DNA from: CBDDHT01 sp965228615
GTDB taxonomy: Bacteria; Pseudomonadota; Alphaproteobacteria; Rhizobiales; Methyloligellaceae
Reading direction: 5' to 3'
DNA length: 64,000 nt
Assembly (NCBI GenBank): GCA_965228615.1
Contig: CBDDHT010000001.1
Coordinates: 863,034-927,033 of the forward strand
This document shows, piece after piece, positions 43,780-51,951 of the stretch (positions are counted from its first letter, which is position 1; the number at the start of each line of letters is the position of its first letter). The notes under the pieces are model-generated. The model worked only from the letters and a program-made list of their open reading frames with translations. It was not told where the DNA came from and ran no database searches. The position numbers were made by a program, and so were the translations under genes.

Positions 43780-43881
43780 CTAATTGTAGTGAAGCAGCAG
43801 CTTCGCGGCGAAAAACGCGGCGAGGGTGATCAAGACCCAGATCGCGATCTTCGTGCCGAGCAATGGCGGTTTTTTCTTCAT
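43780..43881 (-). CDS. Possible 33-residue single-pass membrane microprotein
   Basis: A basic N-terminus (MKKKPPLLG) is followed by one hydrophobic helix (IAIWVLITLAAFFAAKLLL). The ribosome site is weak, so the gene is a suggestion. A plus-strand frame (43863-44102) in the same 339-base gap ends in a Cys-rich ICVCGNCLDI/NCCGHC segment resembling a zinc ribbon, but has no ribosome site and is not called. Confidence 0.35.
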   Translation of the reverse strand: MKKKPPLLGTKIAIWVLITLAAFFAAKLLLHYN

Positions 43882-44106
43882 CGAAATGGTCCGTTGAGGC
43901 CAATGGGCAGAAAAGTACCGTTGTTCCGCCCGCCCGCCAATGCATTGCAGAATTGAGGTTAAGAGCAACGGCGGCCCATTCGCACTTGGGTGTTGAGAAA
44001 ACCCGTGCTGTCATTCACCTTATCTGTGTCTGCGGTAACTGTTTGGACATCTCGGCAAACGGTCCGAATTGCTGCGGGCACTGCATGAGTGGGGAGGCCT
44101 GATCCG

Positions 44107-44649
44107 ATGCCTAATAAGAAACCCGGACCGAACGATGAAACCCGGATCGAACGCGGCGCCGAACGGGCCGGGAACTTCCTCCACAATGTTCGCAATATCA
44201 TCATCGGGGCGGCAGCCATCGGGGCCGCCGCGGTGGCTGCGCAGCAGACCCTGTTTCCGACCGAAGCGCCGGCGACCTACTTCTATCTGGCCGGTGTCTG
44301 CGAGGGGACGAGCCGGACGCCCGACAATCGCTGGAACCATCCCATGTTTGCCGGAGAGCAAATCCGGATCGGCGGGGCGGACGCGCCGACCGAGCCCGAG
44401 GCCCTTCGCAAGGCCGTCCGAAAGCGGCTCAAAGGCGATCTGCTCGAATGGCCCGCGACCTCAGGGGGGCCGGCGCTCGGCCTCAACAAGGCGCGGCTGG
44501 ATGGCAAGCAGCTGACGCGGATTCGCCCCGGCGAGTGCGTTCGGGTCGACGGCGTGAAGGTCGGCAAAGAGGCTGTAACAAATGAGAAATGCGGGGGGAC
44601 CGGGCGCGCTCTTTCCATCTGGGTCACAGGCACATCGGAGGCGTGCTGA
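44107..44649 (+). CDS. Single-pass membrane protein of unknown function
   Basis: The 180-residue protein has a polar N-terminus, one membrane helix (IIIGAAAIGAAAVAA at about 31-45) and a 130-residue soluble part facing the periplasm with three Cys (VCEG, GECVRV, EKCGG), plus a final Cys. No family is recognised. GGGGAGG lies nine bases before ATG 44107. An isolated gene between GST and amidase. Confidence 0.7.
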   Translation: MPNKKPGPNDETRIERGAERAGNFLHNVRNIIIGAAAIGAAAVAAQQTLFPTEAPATYFYLAGVCEGTSRTPDNRWNHPMFAGEQIRIGGADAPTEPEALRKAVRKRLKGDLLEWPATSGGPALGLNKARLDGKQLTRIRPGECVRVDGVKVGKEAVTNEKCGGTGRALSIWVTGTSEAC

Positions 44650-44844
44650 TAGAATGCATCGATCTGATTGACTTCGGTTGAGCGGTTGCCGCCGCAACAA
44701 TTGATCGTCCTGGATCGAGACGGTGGTTCTGTTCCCGCGGTGCGAGCGCCCTCTCAATGGGGGAGTCGATCCACGCAGTTGACAAGCCCCACCTGATTGG
44801 TCCGGTTTGAATGTGGTTCATAGGCGGTCAGAAAGGGGTGCAAA

Positions 44845-46332
44845 ATGTCTGACGAGTTGATCACGATGACGGCGACGGAGGCAGTGACCAGGCTGCGTGC
44901 CAAGGAAATCACGCCGCTCGATCTTATCGATGCCGCGGAAGCTCGGATTGCCGAGGTCGAGCCGGCCATCAACGCGCTCCCCACACTTTGCCTCGATCGC
45001 GCACGCGACCGGGCCAAGGCATTACTGAACGGTGCGCAGCCGTCTGCGACCGGAGAGCCTGGCGATCTGGCCGGATTGCCGCTGGCGATCAAGGACCTCA
45101 ACGATGTCGCCGGCGTGCGCACGACCTATGGCTCCCCGATCTTCAGCGATCACGTCCCGGCGACATCGCATCCGTTGGTCGAGCGGATTGAGCGCAAGGG
45201 CGGCATCGTCATCGCGAAATCCAACACGCCGGAGTTCGGCGCCGGCGGCTCGACGTTCAACGAGGTCTTCGGGCGCACGTCCAACCCATGGAATACGGCC
45301 CTGACACCGGGCGGCTCCACCGGCGGCGGTGCGGCAGCCCTCGCTGCCGGCGAGATCTGGCTGGCGCATGGCACCGACCACGGCGGCAGCCTGCGGCGTC
45401 CGGCGACCTACTGCTCGGTTGTTGGACTGCGACCCTCGCCCGGCCGCGTCACGCGTGGCACCAAGGATGATCTCTTTTCGACACTTTCGGTGCAGGGGCC
45501 GATGGCGCGCACGGTTTCCGACGTTGCACTGTTCCTCGATGCGATGGCGGGATTCTGTCCCCTCGATCCTCTGACATTCGATGCGCCCGGCATCGCCTTT
45601 GCCGACGCGGTCAAAAATCCGCTTCCGCCGAAAAGGGTCGCGCTCGCGCCGGACTTCGCAGGCCAGATCCCGGTCGACCGCGAGGTCCGCGAAATCTGTG
45701 CCCACGCCGCATTGCGCCTGCGCGAGGCTGGCAGCATCGTGGAGGAAGCGAGCCCTGATCTCGGCAATATCATGGACACATTTCTGGCGCTGCGCTCGCA
45801 ACATTTCGCGGTCAACTATGACGAGCTGATCGCCGAGCACCGTGACCAAATCAAACCGGATATCATCTGGAACACCGAGCGCGGATACGATCAGGCAACG
45901 CGCGATCTCGCCCGCGCCGAACGCGCCCGCTCCGATCTCTATCGCCGGATGGCGGCATTCTTCGAGACCTATGACTGTCTGATCACCGCGGGCGCCTCAA
46001 CGCCCGCCTTCGACGTCAATTTACGAATGCCCGAGACAATCGACGGCCGCAAATTGGAACACTATCTCGGTGCCTCGGCAATCACCGGCGCGGTCTCGGT
46101 GACCGGTCATCCGGCTATTGCCGTGCCCTGCGGTTTTGACCGGTTCGGGCGGCCGGTGGGTGTCCAGATTATCGGCCATCCGCGCGGCGAGGCCCGCCTC
46201 CTGCAGATCGCGCGTTGCTTCGAAGATATCATTGGCCTGAAATCCGCCGTCCCGATTATCCCCAAGGCCGGCGTCCTTCCGCCGGCGGACGAAACCATCG
46301 ATCCGTCACGGCAAGGGGCGACCACAAACTAG
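44845..46332 (+). CDS. Amidase signature family enzyme
   Basis: The 495-residue protein belongs to the amidase signature family (GatA, acetamidase, enantioselective amidases). The Ser-cisSer-Lys site is visible as LAIKDLNDVAG (Lys), TPGGSTGGGAAALAAG (the signature) and HGTDHGGSLRRPA (nucleophile Ser). No gatB or gatC is nearby, so it is a catabolic amidase rather than the tRNA amidotransferase subunit. GGGG lies eight bases before the ATG. The substrate is unknown. Confidence 0.92.
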   Translation: MSDELITMTATEAVTRLRAKEITPLDLIDAAEARIAEVEPAINALPTLCLDRARDRAKALLNGAQPSATGEPGDLAGLPLAIKDLNDVAGVRTTYGSPIFSDHVPATSHPLVERIERKGGIVIAKSNTPEFGAGGSTFNEVFGRTSNPWNTALTPGGSTGGGAAALAAGEIWLAHGTDHGGSLRRPATYCSVVGLRPSPGRVTRGTKDDLFSTLSVQGPMARTVSDVALFLDAMAGFCPLDPLTFDAPGIAFADAVKNPLPPKRVALAPDFAGQIPVDREVREICAHAALRLREAGSIVEEASPDLGNIMDTFLALRSQHFAVNYDELIAEHRDQIKPDIIWNTERGYDQATRDLARAERARSDLYRRMAAFFETYDCLITAGASTPAFDVNLRMPETIDGRKLEHYLGASAITGAVSVTGHPAIAVPCGFDRFGRPVGVQIIGHPRGEARLLQIARCFEDIIGLKSAVPIIPKAGVLPPADETIDPSRQGATTN

Positions 46333-46983
46333 CATTGCGTCCGGACAAGGAGGAGCCGTCTTGCGACCGGTGCGGAAGCCTAAACGCAATCCGGCACAGA
46401 GCGTCCGTTATCAGAACGTAACCGGTCGAACTGTTCGTACGGGGGTGACATCCGATTCTGATCCTGAACGGACACAGGACAACCCGTATCCGGCTGATCG
46501 TCTCAGGATGACCCAGCTGCCGCTCCATGAGTGCAACGGTCATACCCGATGAGGCTGCGTTCGGCGACAGATATGCAACTTTGCCAACCCTGGAACCAAC
46601 CCGTTTCTGCTTCTTTTTCTAATCCGTGGAGCGCCAAGGCGTTCAAGATACGAGCCATAATCCAACCCGAACGCCTAAAGCGCTTTCAAATGATCCCGTA
46701 TTCTTTGAAGGCGCTCTAGCAATCATCTTCTCACTAGGTGCCAAGGCTTCTTGGCGTCTGAACGGGAAATGCTGCGCACGCCGATCCAGTCGCACATTGA
46801 TGCGCTGGCAGCATTGGAAGTGATAAACAGTGAACACGAATGCTACGAATTGGAATTGGCTGCCAAGCTTGCCGATTCAGTGCGAGCATATCTGGTTCGG
46901 GCTGCGCAAATTCCTTTTGCAAGGACTGCTTGCCAACGCTATCGTTCATGCAGAAATTTTTGTGCTCTTGAATGGGGCAAGGC
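46333..46983. other. 651-base gap with a hairpin; no supported gene
   Basis: The stretch after the amidase is lower in GC and carries no convincing coding frame. It contains an imperfect hairpin at 46676-46718 (15-base arms TAAAGCGCTTTCAAA / TTTGAAGGCGCTCTA, two mismatches). A frame at 46751-46987 (78 codons) has no ribosome site. The region leads into an IS110 remnant and looks like an insertion scar. Confidence 0.55.
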
Positions 46984-47358
46984 ATGAATTGGCTAAGAGG
47001 ATGGACAATTCTTGGACTTGTGCTCGCGATATTCGCGGTTGGCGGCACGGGGCATGCATTTGCAGAGGACAACTTCGGTGGTTCGACCAAGGAGTTTCTG
47101 AAAAACTTCAAATCGGAGCAGAACCGAGCGCCAGCGATCATTCCTGGGTGTTTGCGGAGCTGTGCAGAGGCTGGCCGCGTTTGCCTTCAAAGATGGAGAG
47201 ACAAGTTCGACATTGAAATGGATGCCTGTCCACGCACCCCTCAACGGGCATATGAAGTCTGCACTGAAGTTGCAAAGGAAACGGTATCGGCGCGGAACAA
47301 TGGGTGCTTGACTCTGAGGCGTCAATGTAACCGGAGCTGTGTGGATCTGCCTCTATAA
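46984..47358 (+). CDS. Cys-rich secreted protein of unknown function
   Basis: The 124-residue protein has a signal peptide (MNWLRGWTILGLVLAIFAVGG, cleavage near AFA-ED) and a mature part with eight Cys spaced as if for disulfides (PGCLRSC, RVCLQRW, DACP, EVCTE, NGCL, RQCNRSC). No family is recognised. It is isolated, of lower GC than most neighbours, and close to a transposase remnant, so recent acquisition is possible. GGGGCAAGGC precedes the ATG. Confidence 0.6.
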   Translation: MNWLRGWTILGLVLAIFAVGGTGHAFAEDNFGGSTKEFLKNFKSEQNRAPAIIPGCLRSCAEAGRVCLQRWRDKFDIEMDACPRTPQRAYEVCTEVAKETVSARNNGCLTLRRQCNRSCVDLPL

Positions 47359-47524
47359 TTGACGTACCCGCCGGTGTTGAGCGGATTGACCTCTATCAAG
47401 GCAGCCAGTGCCACAAGGCTGCAAGCTCATCTTTGTTAAGCTTCAGTCAGCGTCCTCGACCAGGAGCTTTTGACTTTTTTTCCCTACTTCCATAGTTCAG
47501 CTTCGCGCTGGACTCTTTTTTTGA

Positions 47525-47938
47525 ATGTTAGTGGTACCTGAGGAGCGTTTCCCATTGCATGAAATTGAGCGTTACGTGAAGCGCAACAAGAGCGACGCGG
47601 AAGCCATCTGTGAGGCCGCGACGCGGCCCAACATGCGGTTCGTACCGATCAGGACGCCGGAGCAACAATCGGTACTGAAGTTGCATCGGACCCGGCAGCT
47701 GTTCGTTCGCCAGCGTACGACGCTGAACAACGCGATCCGGGCGCACTTGGCGAAGTTGGGCATTGTTGCCGGCGTTGGGCGCAATGGCGTCGAGATTCTT
47801 TCTGGGCGATCGCTGAAGGACGATATGAGTCCGCTTATGGCATTTTTCTGCCGAATCGCGCTTGGCCACATTACGGCCGCTACTGAAGGCTTTCCAGCTG
47901 CTCTCCTCGGCCTGCTAAGGGAACCAGAATTCCATTGA
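47525..47938 (+). pseudogene. IS110-family transposase fragment
   Basis: The frame matches the N-terminal DEDD-domain part of IS110 transposases: ERYVKRNKSDAEAICEAATRP, MRFVPIRTPEQQ, LHRTRQLFVRQRTTLNNAIRAHL and GIVAGVGRNG. The beginning and all of the C-terminal catalytic Ser half are missing, and a short deletion is present in RNKSDAEAIC compared with the usual RNKNDAADAEAIC. After about 47820 the similarity stops. No terminal repeats were found, as is typical for IS110. It is a dead remnant. Confidence 0.85.
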
Positions 47939-47972
47939 GGCGCAACATCGTGTCGGTTGGGTGCGCCGGCAC

Positions 47973-48530
47973 TCAGCTCGCGTTTTCGCGAGCAAATGCC
48001 ACGAAACCTACCATAAATTCGCGAAGCTGCTCCCCAATCACCTCATCGGCAATCGCACCTTCATCGTCAAAGATGCGTGTCGCGCCCGAAACCAGAAGGC
48101 GACCGCCGAACCATGGTCTCGTACCAAGCCTTCGGAGAATCGGAAGCCACGCATCCTGGGCAAGCGCCGTCCCGAGACCGCCCGGCGTTGCGCCGATCAG
48201 TGCGACCGGCTTGCCCTCGAAAACGCGTGATATGTCGGAGGTTGGCCTGGAAAGCCAATCGATGGCGTTTTTTAGGACACCCGGGATGGAATTATTGTAC
48301 TCGGGCGTCGCGATCACGAGCCCATCTGCTTCGGCGATCATGTCCTTGAGCAGTTCCACATCACCCGGAATGCCACTGGCGTCCTCGACATCCTGGTCGT
48401 AGAGAGGAATTCCGTTGATCGTTCCGATCACCAGTTCGGCTTTCTCCGGCATCCGCTTGGCGGCCGCACGGAGCAATGCGGTGTTCCAGGAGGCACTGCG
48501 CAAGCTTCCCGATAGTCCGACGATTTTTGT
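47973..48530 (-). CDS. NADPH-dependent FMN reductase / azoreductase-like
   Basis: The 185-residue flavodoxin-fold protein has the FMN phosphate loop GSLRSASWN at residues 8-16 and TPEYNNSIPGVLKNAIDWLSR, both typical of ChrR/azoreductase-type NAD(P)H:FMN or quinone reductases. These soluble enzymes reduce quinones, chromate or azo dyes. GGGAG lies before ATG 48530; a longer frame from 48563 is less likely. It is a single gene next to the IS110 remnant. Confidence 0.9.
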   Translation of the reverse strand, partial: TKIVGLSGSLRSASWNTALLRAAAKRMPEKAELVIGTINGIPLYDQDVEDASGIPGDVELLKDMIAEADGLVIATPEYNNSIPGVLKNAIDWLSRPTSDISRVFEGKPVALIGATPGGLGTALAQDAWLPILRRLGTRPWFGGRLLVSGATRIFDDEGAIADEVIGEQLREFMVGFVAFARENAS

Positions 48531-48826
48531 CATCCGTTTCTCCCTGTCACAGCCGCGCTGCACGAAAACTCGAAGCGATTTTTGTCGTCAGCATTCGGTC
48601 CCTTGCCAAGACGCTGAATCCTAGCAGACGCCAGCCAAACCTGCACCGCGGTGTTGTGGGAGCGAATTCGCCCGTTAAGCGAACATGGAAGAGGCTATTG
48701 GGGGAAGCCCGGTTTGCCGCGGCCAGCAGTCAGCGACGATCGTGTTCAAGCGAATGTGTGGTGCCAAGCTGTGCCTTTCGATTGTAGGGGTAGGGGCAAG
48801 ATGGTGTGAATTCGGAGCCTGTTGAC

Positions 48827-49288
48827 ATGACACGAAGTTTGACCGGTTTGATCCTGAGCGGCCTCTTGGTTCTCATGACGGCACATTCAGTGGAGGCCGG
48901 CAGCAAATATGCCCGCTGGGCCGGCGGCGATGTCCAAATTCGAGGCTACGACACGACGGCCTATTTCAAGGCGGGAAAGTCGGCTGTCGGGCAATCCCGC
49001 CATGTCGTGAAGTGGAACGGGGGCACTTGGTACTTCAGGACGGCAAAGGAAGCCGCGACATTTCGGGCTAATCCGGCGCGCTACACGCCGCAGTTCGGGG
49101 CCTATTGCACCGGCGGGCTCTCACAGCACCACGTGGTGAATGGCAATCCGACGATCTGGCGGATGCACAAGGGCAAACTCTATATGTTCTATGCCGTCGC
49201 CGGCGCGAAGCGGTTCGATAAGAATCCAGAAGGCGTGATCGCCGCGGCGAGAGCCTATGCGAAGACGGTCGGCATCCGCGAGAACTAG
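48827..49288 (+). CDS. Exported YHS-domain protein
   Basis: The 153-residue protein has a signal peptide (LTGLILSGLLVLMTAHSVEA) and a YHS-like domain: VQIRGYDTTAYFKAGKSAVG, WYFRTAKEAATFRANPARY, QFGAYCTGGL. YHS domains are thought to bind metals or help metalloenzymes, and exported forms are common in alphaproteobacteria. The start is ATG 48827; an in-frame GTG 21 bases earlier is possible. Its end overlaps the decayed GNAT gene by four bases tail to tail. Confidence 0.85.
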   Translation: MTRSLTGLILSGLLVLMTAHSVEAGSKYARWAGGDVQIRGYDTTAYFKAGKSAVGQSRHVVKWNGGTWYFRTAKEAATFRANPARYTPQFGAYCTGGLSQHHVVNGNPTIWRMHKGKLYMFYAVAGAKRFDKNPEGVIAAARAYAKTVGIREN

Positions 49289-49641
49289 CGGATTGCACCG
49301 TCATAGCCATGTTTGCGGTAGAAGCGTCGTGCACCTTTGAAGGTGTCCAGACTGGAAGTCTCGATCAATAGCAGACGCTCGCCACGCTCTTGCAGATCCT
49401 GCTCGACTTGATGCAATAGTGCTTCGCCGCAAACCTGCCTCTGGCGCGACGGCAGCACGCCGCCGTCCTCGACGACGACCCAGGAATGATCCTCGTCAAG
49501 ATGCCCGTCGAAGTAGGCCGATAACATACCGGCCAGGCCTTCAAGTTCGTCGCCTTCGAACATGCCCGTCGCATCGGCAAGAGCCATGGGGGCAGGCATG
49601 TCGCTGGGGGTGGCCGGCCGGATCATTGTTGGACGATGCAT
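49285..49641 (-). pseudogene. GNAT acetyltransferase remnant with internal deletion
   Basis: The 118-residue frame begins like a normal GNAT acetyltransferase (MIRPATPSDM, DHSWVVVEDGG) and ends like one (ALLHQVEQDLQERGERLLLIETS, FYRKHGY), but the central strands before the acetyl-CoA loop (about 30 residues) are missing: VVVEDGGVL runs directly into PSRQRQVCGEALL. The C-terminus is also cut, without the usual final strand. It is likely non-functional. The start could also be ATG 49626. Confidence 0.6.
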
Positions 49642-49776
49642 TCTTTCTGCCTTATTCGGGAAGCGTTGTTTCACAAGAATGGGGCATGATGTGACGAGAT
49701 GTGACGCTTCGCCCCAAGCCTTAGCGACGTGCCGCATCGTAATGATCGTTCGGCATGCCGCCCTATGAGGACTTCG

Positions 49777-50445
49777 ATGCCAGACGAACTGTCATGGACT
49801 GACCGCTTTTCCGGCCTCGGCGCGCTCGATGCCGATGCGCGTCGCTATCTGGAAGACCACAGCCATCTGGTGAGCGTGCCGAAGGGCAGCGTCGTTTTCG
49901 GTCCCGGCAAAGCGCCTGAGAACATGCTGCTCCTGTTGAGCGGGATCGTTCGGGTCAGCCAGGTGTCGGAATCCGGTCGCGAGATCGTTCTCTACCGGGT
50001 TGCAGCCGGGGAGAGCTGCGTTCTGACAACCGCCTGTCTGCTGGCCCATGAGGCCTATGTGGCGGAAGGCATCGCCGAGACCGATGCGGAAGCAATCGCC
50101 ATTCCCCAGGCAACGTTCGAAGAACTGCTGGCGCGTTCCGACGGCTTCAGGCGCTTTGTCTTCGCGGGATACTCGGAACGGATCACCGAACTCTTCCATG
50201 TGATCAACGCCATCGCCTTCTCGCGGATCGATATCCGCCTTGCCAAAAAGCTCTGCGCGCTCGCAGGCCCGGAAGGCGAAGCGGAGATCACTCAGCAGCA
50301 GCTCGCGACAGAGCTTGGAACCGTTCGCGAGGTAATCACCCGCCAACTTCTGGAATTCAAGCGGCGCGGCTGGACCGAAAGCGCCCGGGGGCGGATTGCG
50401 CTCATCGACCGCGCTGCTCTTGAACGCCTTGCGGACACGGTGTGA
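49777..50445 (+). CDS. Crp/Fnr family transcriptional regulator
   Basis: The 222-residue regulator has an N-terminal cyclic-nucleotide-binding-like domain (KGSVVFGPGKAPENMLLLLSG, LYRVAAGESCVL) and a C-terminal Crp-type winged helix (ITQQQLATELGTVREVITRQLLEFKRRG). There is no N-terminal Cys cluster, so it is not an oxygen-sensing FNR with an iron-sulfur cluster. GAGGA precedes the ATG. A perfect palindrome TGTGACTTAAGTCACA begins inside its stop codon region, before the cytochrome gene, and a related site lies before DUF2892; it probably controls these genes. Confidence 0.92.
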   Translation: MPDELSWTDRFSGLGALDADARRYLEDHSHLVSVPKGSVVFGPGKAPENMLLLLSGIVRVSQVSESGREIVLYRVAAGESCVLTTACLLAHEAYVAEGIAETDAEAIAIPQATFEELLARSDGFRRFVFAGYSERITELFHVINAIAFSRIDIRLAKKLCALAGPEGEAEITQQQLATELGTVREVITRQLLEFKRRGWTESARGRIALIDRAALERLADTV

Positions 50446-50456
50446 CTTAAGTCACA
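50441..50456. promoter_or_regulatory. Crp/Fnr-type palindrome before the cytochrome gene
   Basis: TGTGACTTAAGTCACA, a perfect 16-base palindrome that overlaps the regulator's stop codon and lies 89 bases before the cytochrome ATG. GTGA-N6-TCAC is the Crp-type core. Confidence 0.75.
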
Positions 50457-50544
50457 GACGCCTCCCACGCGGATCCATAGATACATCGTCTGAAGAACAA
50501 AGGTCCTCAGGCCGCACATGCTCGTGACAGGAGCCGCAAATATT

Positions 50545-51348
50545 ATGATCAATCCAAGAATTGCCGCGGCGATTGCCGCTCTCGTCGGTATCGGCTTTAT
50601 CTCTCTGGGCGCGCGTGCGGATGAGAAACGCGATCATGACAACGGCGCCCAAGGCGAAGATTATCATCGCGATTTTATATATGGCGTCCCCGGCAAGCCC
50701 TCCGAGGCCTGGCAGTTGGCACGGGGTGGCCGCCTCTACGACAATTGGTATGCAACGCTGGGGCAGGACGCGCCCGAGGCGACGCATCCGCTTTGGCCGG
50801 CGTCGAACGCGAAGAAGAAGGGCGCTGCCACCTGGCGATGCAAGTCCTGCCATGGTTGGGACTATAAGGGCGCGGCCGGCGCCTATGGTAAGGGCTCCTA
50901 CAAGACAGGTATCAAGGGGCTTGCTCATCTTCGCGGTACTGATCCGGCCGACATCGTCCCTCGCTTTTCAGATAAGGCCCACCGGTTCGCAGACGTCTTA
51001 CCCAAGGACGATCTCGGCCGTCTGGCCCTGTTCGTTTCTAAAGGTCTTCACGATGCGGACCCGGTCATCGACCGGGACAGCAAAGCCGTGAAGGGGAATG
51101 AGGCGCGCGGACAGGGTATTTTCCAGACGATCTGCGCGGCTTGCCATGGATTCGACGGCAAAGCGCTGAACTGGGGCGATGAGAAGAAGCCGGCCTTTGT
51201 CGCGACCGAAGCGAACGCCAATCCGTGGGAAGTGCTGCACAAGATCCGCAACGGCCATCCGGGCTTCGAGATGATTGCCCTGAGAGCCTTCGCGCTGCAG
51301 GACGCCGTCGACGTCCTGGCCTATGCCAAGACACTGCCGACGCGCTAG
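50545..51348 (+). CDS. Diheme c-type cytochrome
   Basis: The 267-residue periplasmic protein has a signal peptide (AAAIAALVGIGFISLGARA, cleaved before DEK) and two haem c motifs, CKSCH (with CHGWDYKGAAGAYGKGS) and CAACH. It should carry electrons in the periplasm, with DUF2892 and sulfur-oxidation or respiration partners in relatives. The start at 50545 gives a good signal peptide; ATG 50518 is an alternative. Regulation by the upstream Crp/Fnr protein is suggested by palindromes on both sides. Confidence 0.9.
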   Translation: MINPRIAAAIAALVGIGFISLGARADEKRDHDNGAQGEDYHRDFIYGVPGKPSEAWQLARGGRLYDNWYATLGQDAPEATHPLWPASNAKKKGAATWRCKSCHGWDYKGAAGAYGKGSYKTGIKGLAHLRGTDPADIVPRFSDKAHRFADVLPKDDLGRLALFVSKGLHDADPVIDRDSKAVKGNEARGQGIFQTICAACHGFDGKALNWGDEKKPAFVATEANANPWEVLHKIRNGHPGFEMIALRAFALQDAVDVLAYAKTLPTR

Positions 51349-51371
51349 CTCGCCGGCGCAAATGCCGGGAG

Positions 51372-51386
51372 CGTGACTTAGTCACA
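51372..51386. promoter_or_regulatory. Second Crp/Fnr-type palindrome, before DUF2892
   Basis: GTGACTTAGTCAC with flanking C and A, one base shorter at the centre than the site at 50441-50456, lies 66 bases before the DUF2892 ATG. The two sites share GTGACTTA and GTCACA. Confidence 0.6.
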
Positions 51387-51451
51387 TACGACGGTGCGAG
51401 CGATCGGTAGAGTTTTTTCCAACAGATAACAGAACATCGTGGAGATTGATC

Positions 51452-51640
51452 ATGACAGCGAATATCGGAACCGCTGACCGTATCCTGCGAATCGTCGTCG
51501 GCCTCACTCTGTTGAGCCTGGTCTTTGTCGGTCCGCAGTCGCTCTGGGGACTTGTCGGACTTGTGCCATTGCTGACGGGGCTGGCGAGGTTCTGCCCGCT
51601 CTATACGCTGCTTGGTGTTCGAACCTGCAACACCGCCTGA
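51452..51640 (+). CDS. DUF2892 family inner-membrane protein
   Basis: The 62-residue protein has two membrane helices (ILRIVVGLTLLSLVFVG and LWGLVGLVPLLTGLARF) and ends CPLYTLLGVRTC, the DUF2892 hallmark with two conserved Cys. Similar domains are linked to rhodanese/YgaP-type sulfur proteins. GGAG lies eight bases before ATG 51452. Probably co-regulated with the diheme cytochrome. Confidence 0.92.
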   Translation: MTANIGTADRILRIVVGLTLLSLVFVGPQSLWGLVGLVPLLTGLARFCPLYTLLGVRTCNTA

Positions 51641-51682
51641 CGGTAGACATATCCTTCAAATGAGCCGGAATTGGAGAACCGC

Positions 51683-51832
51683 ATGAGCTTCATGCTGGCG
51701 CCTGGGAATCTCGTCTGCGATCTCACGGGTGTGCCGAAAGACAGCGATCATCGTCAGATCCTCAGGAGTTTCATCAATATGATGGTCTGGGGGGCGGTCG
51801 GAGTGACGGCCGTCCTGGCAATCATGATTTGA
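51683..51832 (+). CDS. 49-residue membrane microprotein
   Basis: A short frame starts at ATG 51683 with GGAG five bases upstream and encodes 49 residues: a polar first half (NLVCDLTGVPKDSDHRQIL) and one C-terminal helix (MMVWGAVGVTAVLAIMI). It follows DUF2892 after 42 bases. The ribosome site and single helix make it a good candidate for a real small gene; no family is recognised. Confidence 0.6.
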   Translation: MSFMLAPGNLVCDLTGVPKDSDHRQILRSFINMMVWGAVGVTAVLAIMI

Positions 51833-51951
51833 ATGCGCATCGCGAAAGCGAGTGATACACTCTCCTGACAGAGCCGACATAATACCGGCGGTGGGCAATA
51901 GTGACCGCCGCCGGTATTGGCGCTCACCGCGTCGGGTCAGGGGAGGCAGGG

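Noticed and set aside
46751..46987. 78-codon frame before the Cys-rich protein
   Set aside because: No ribosome site, no recognisable composition, located in an insertion scar.
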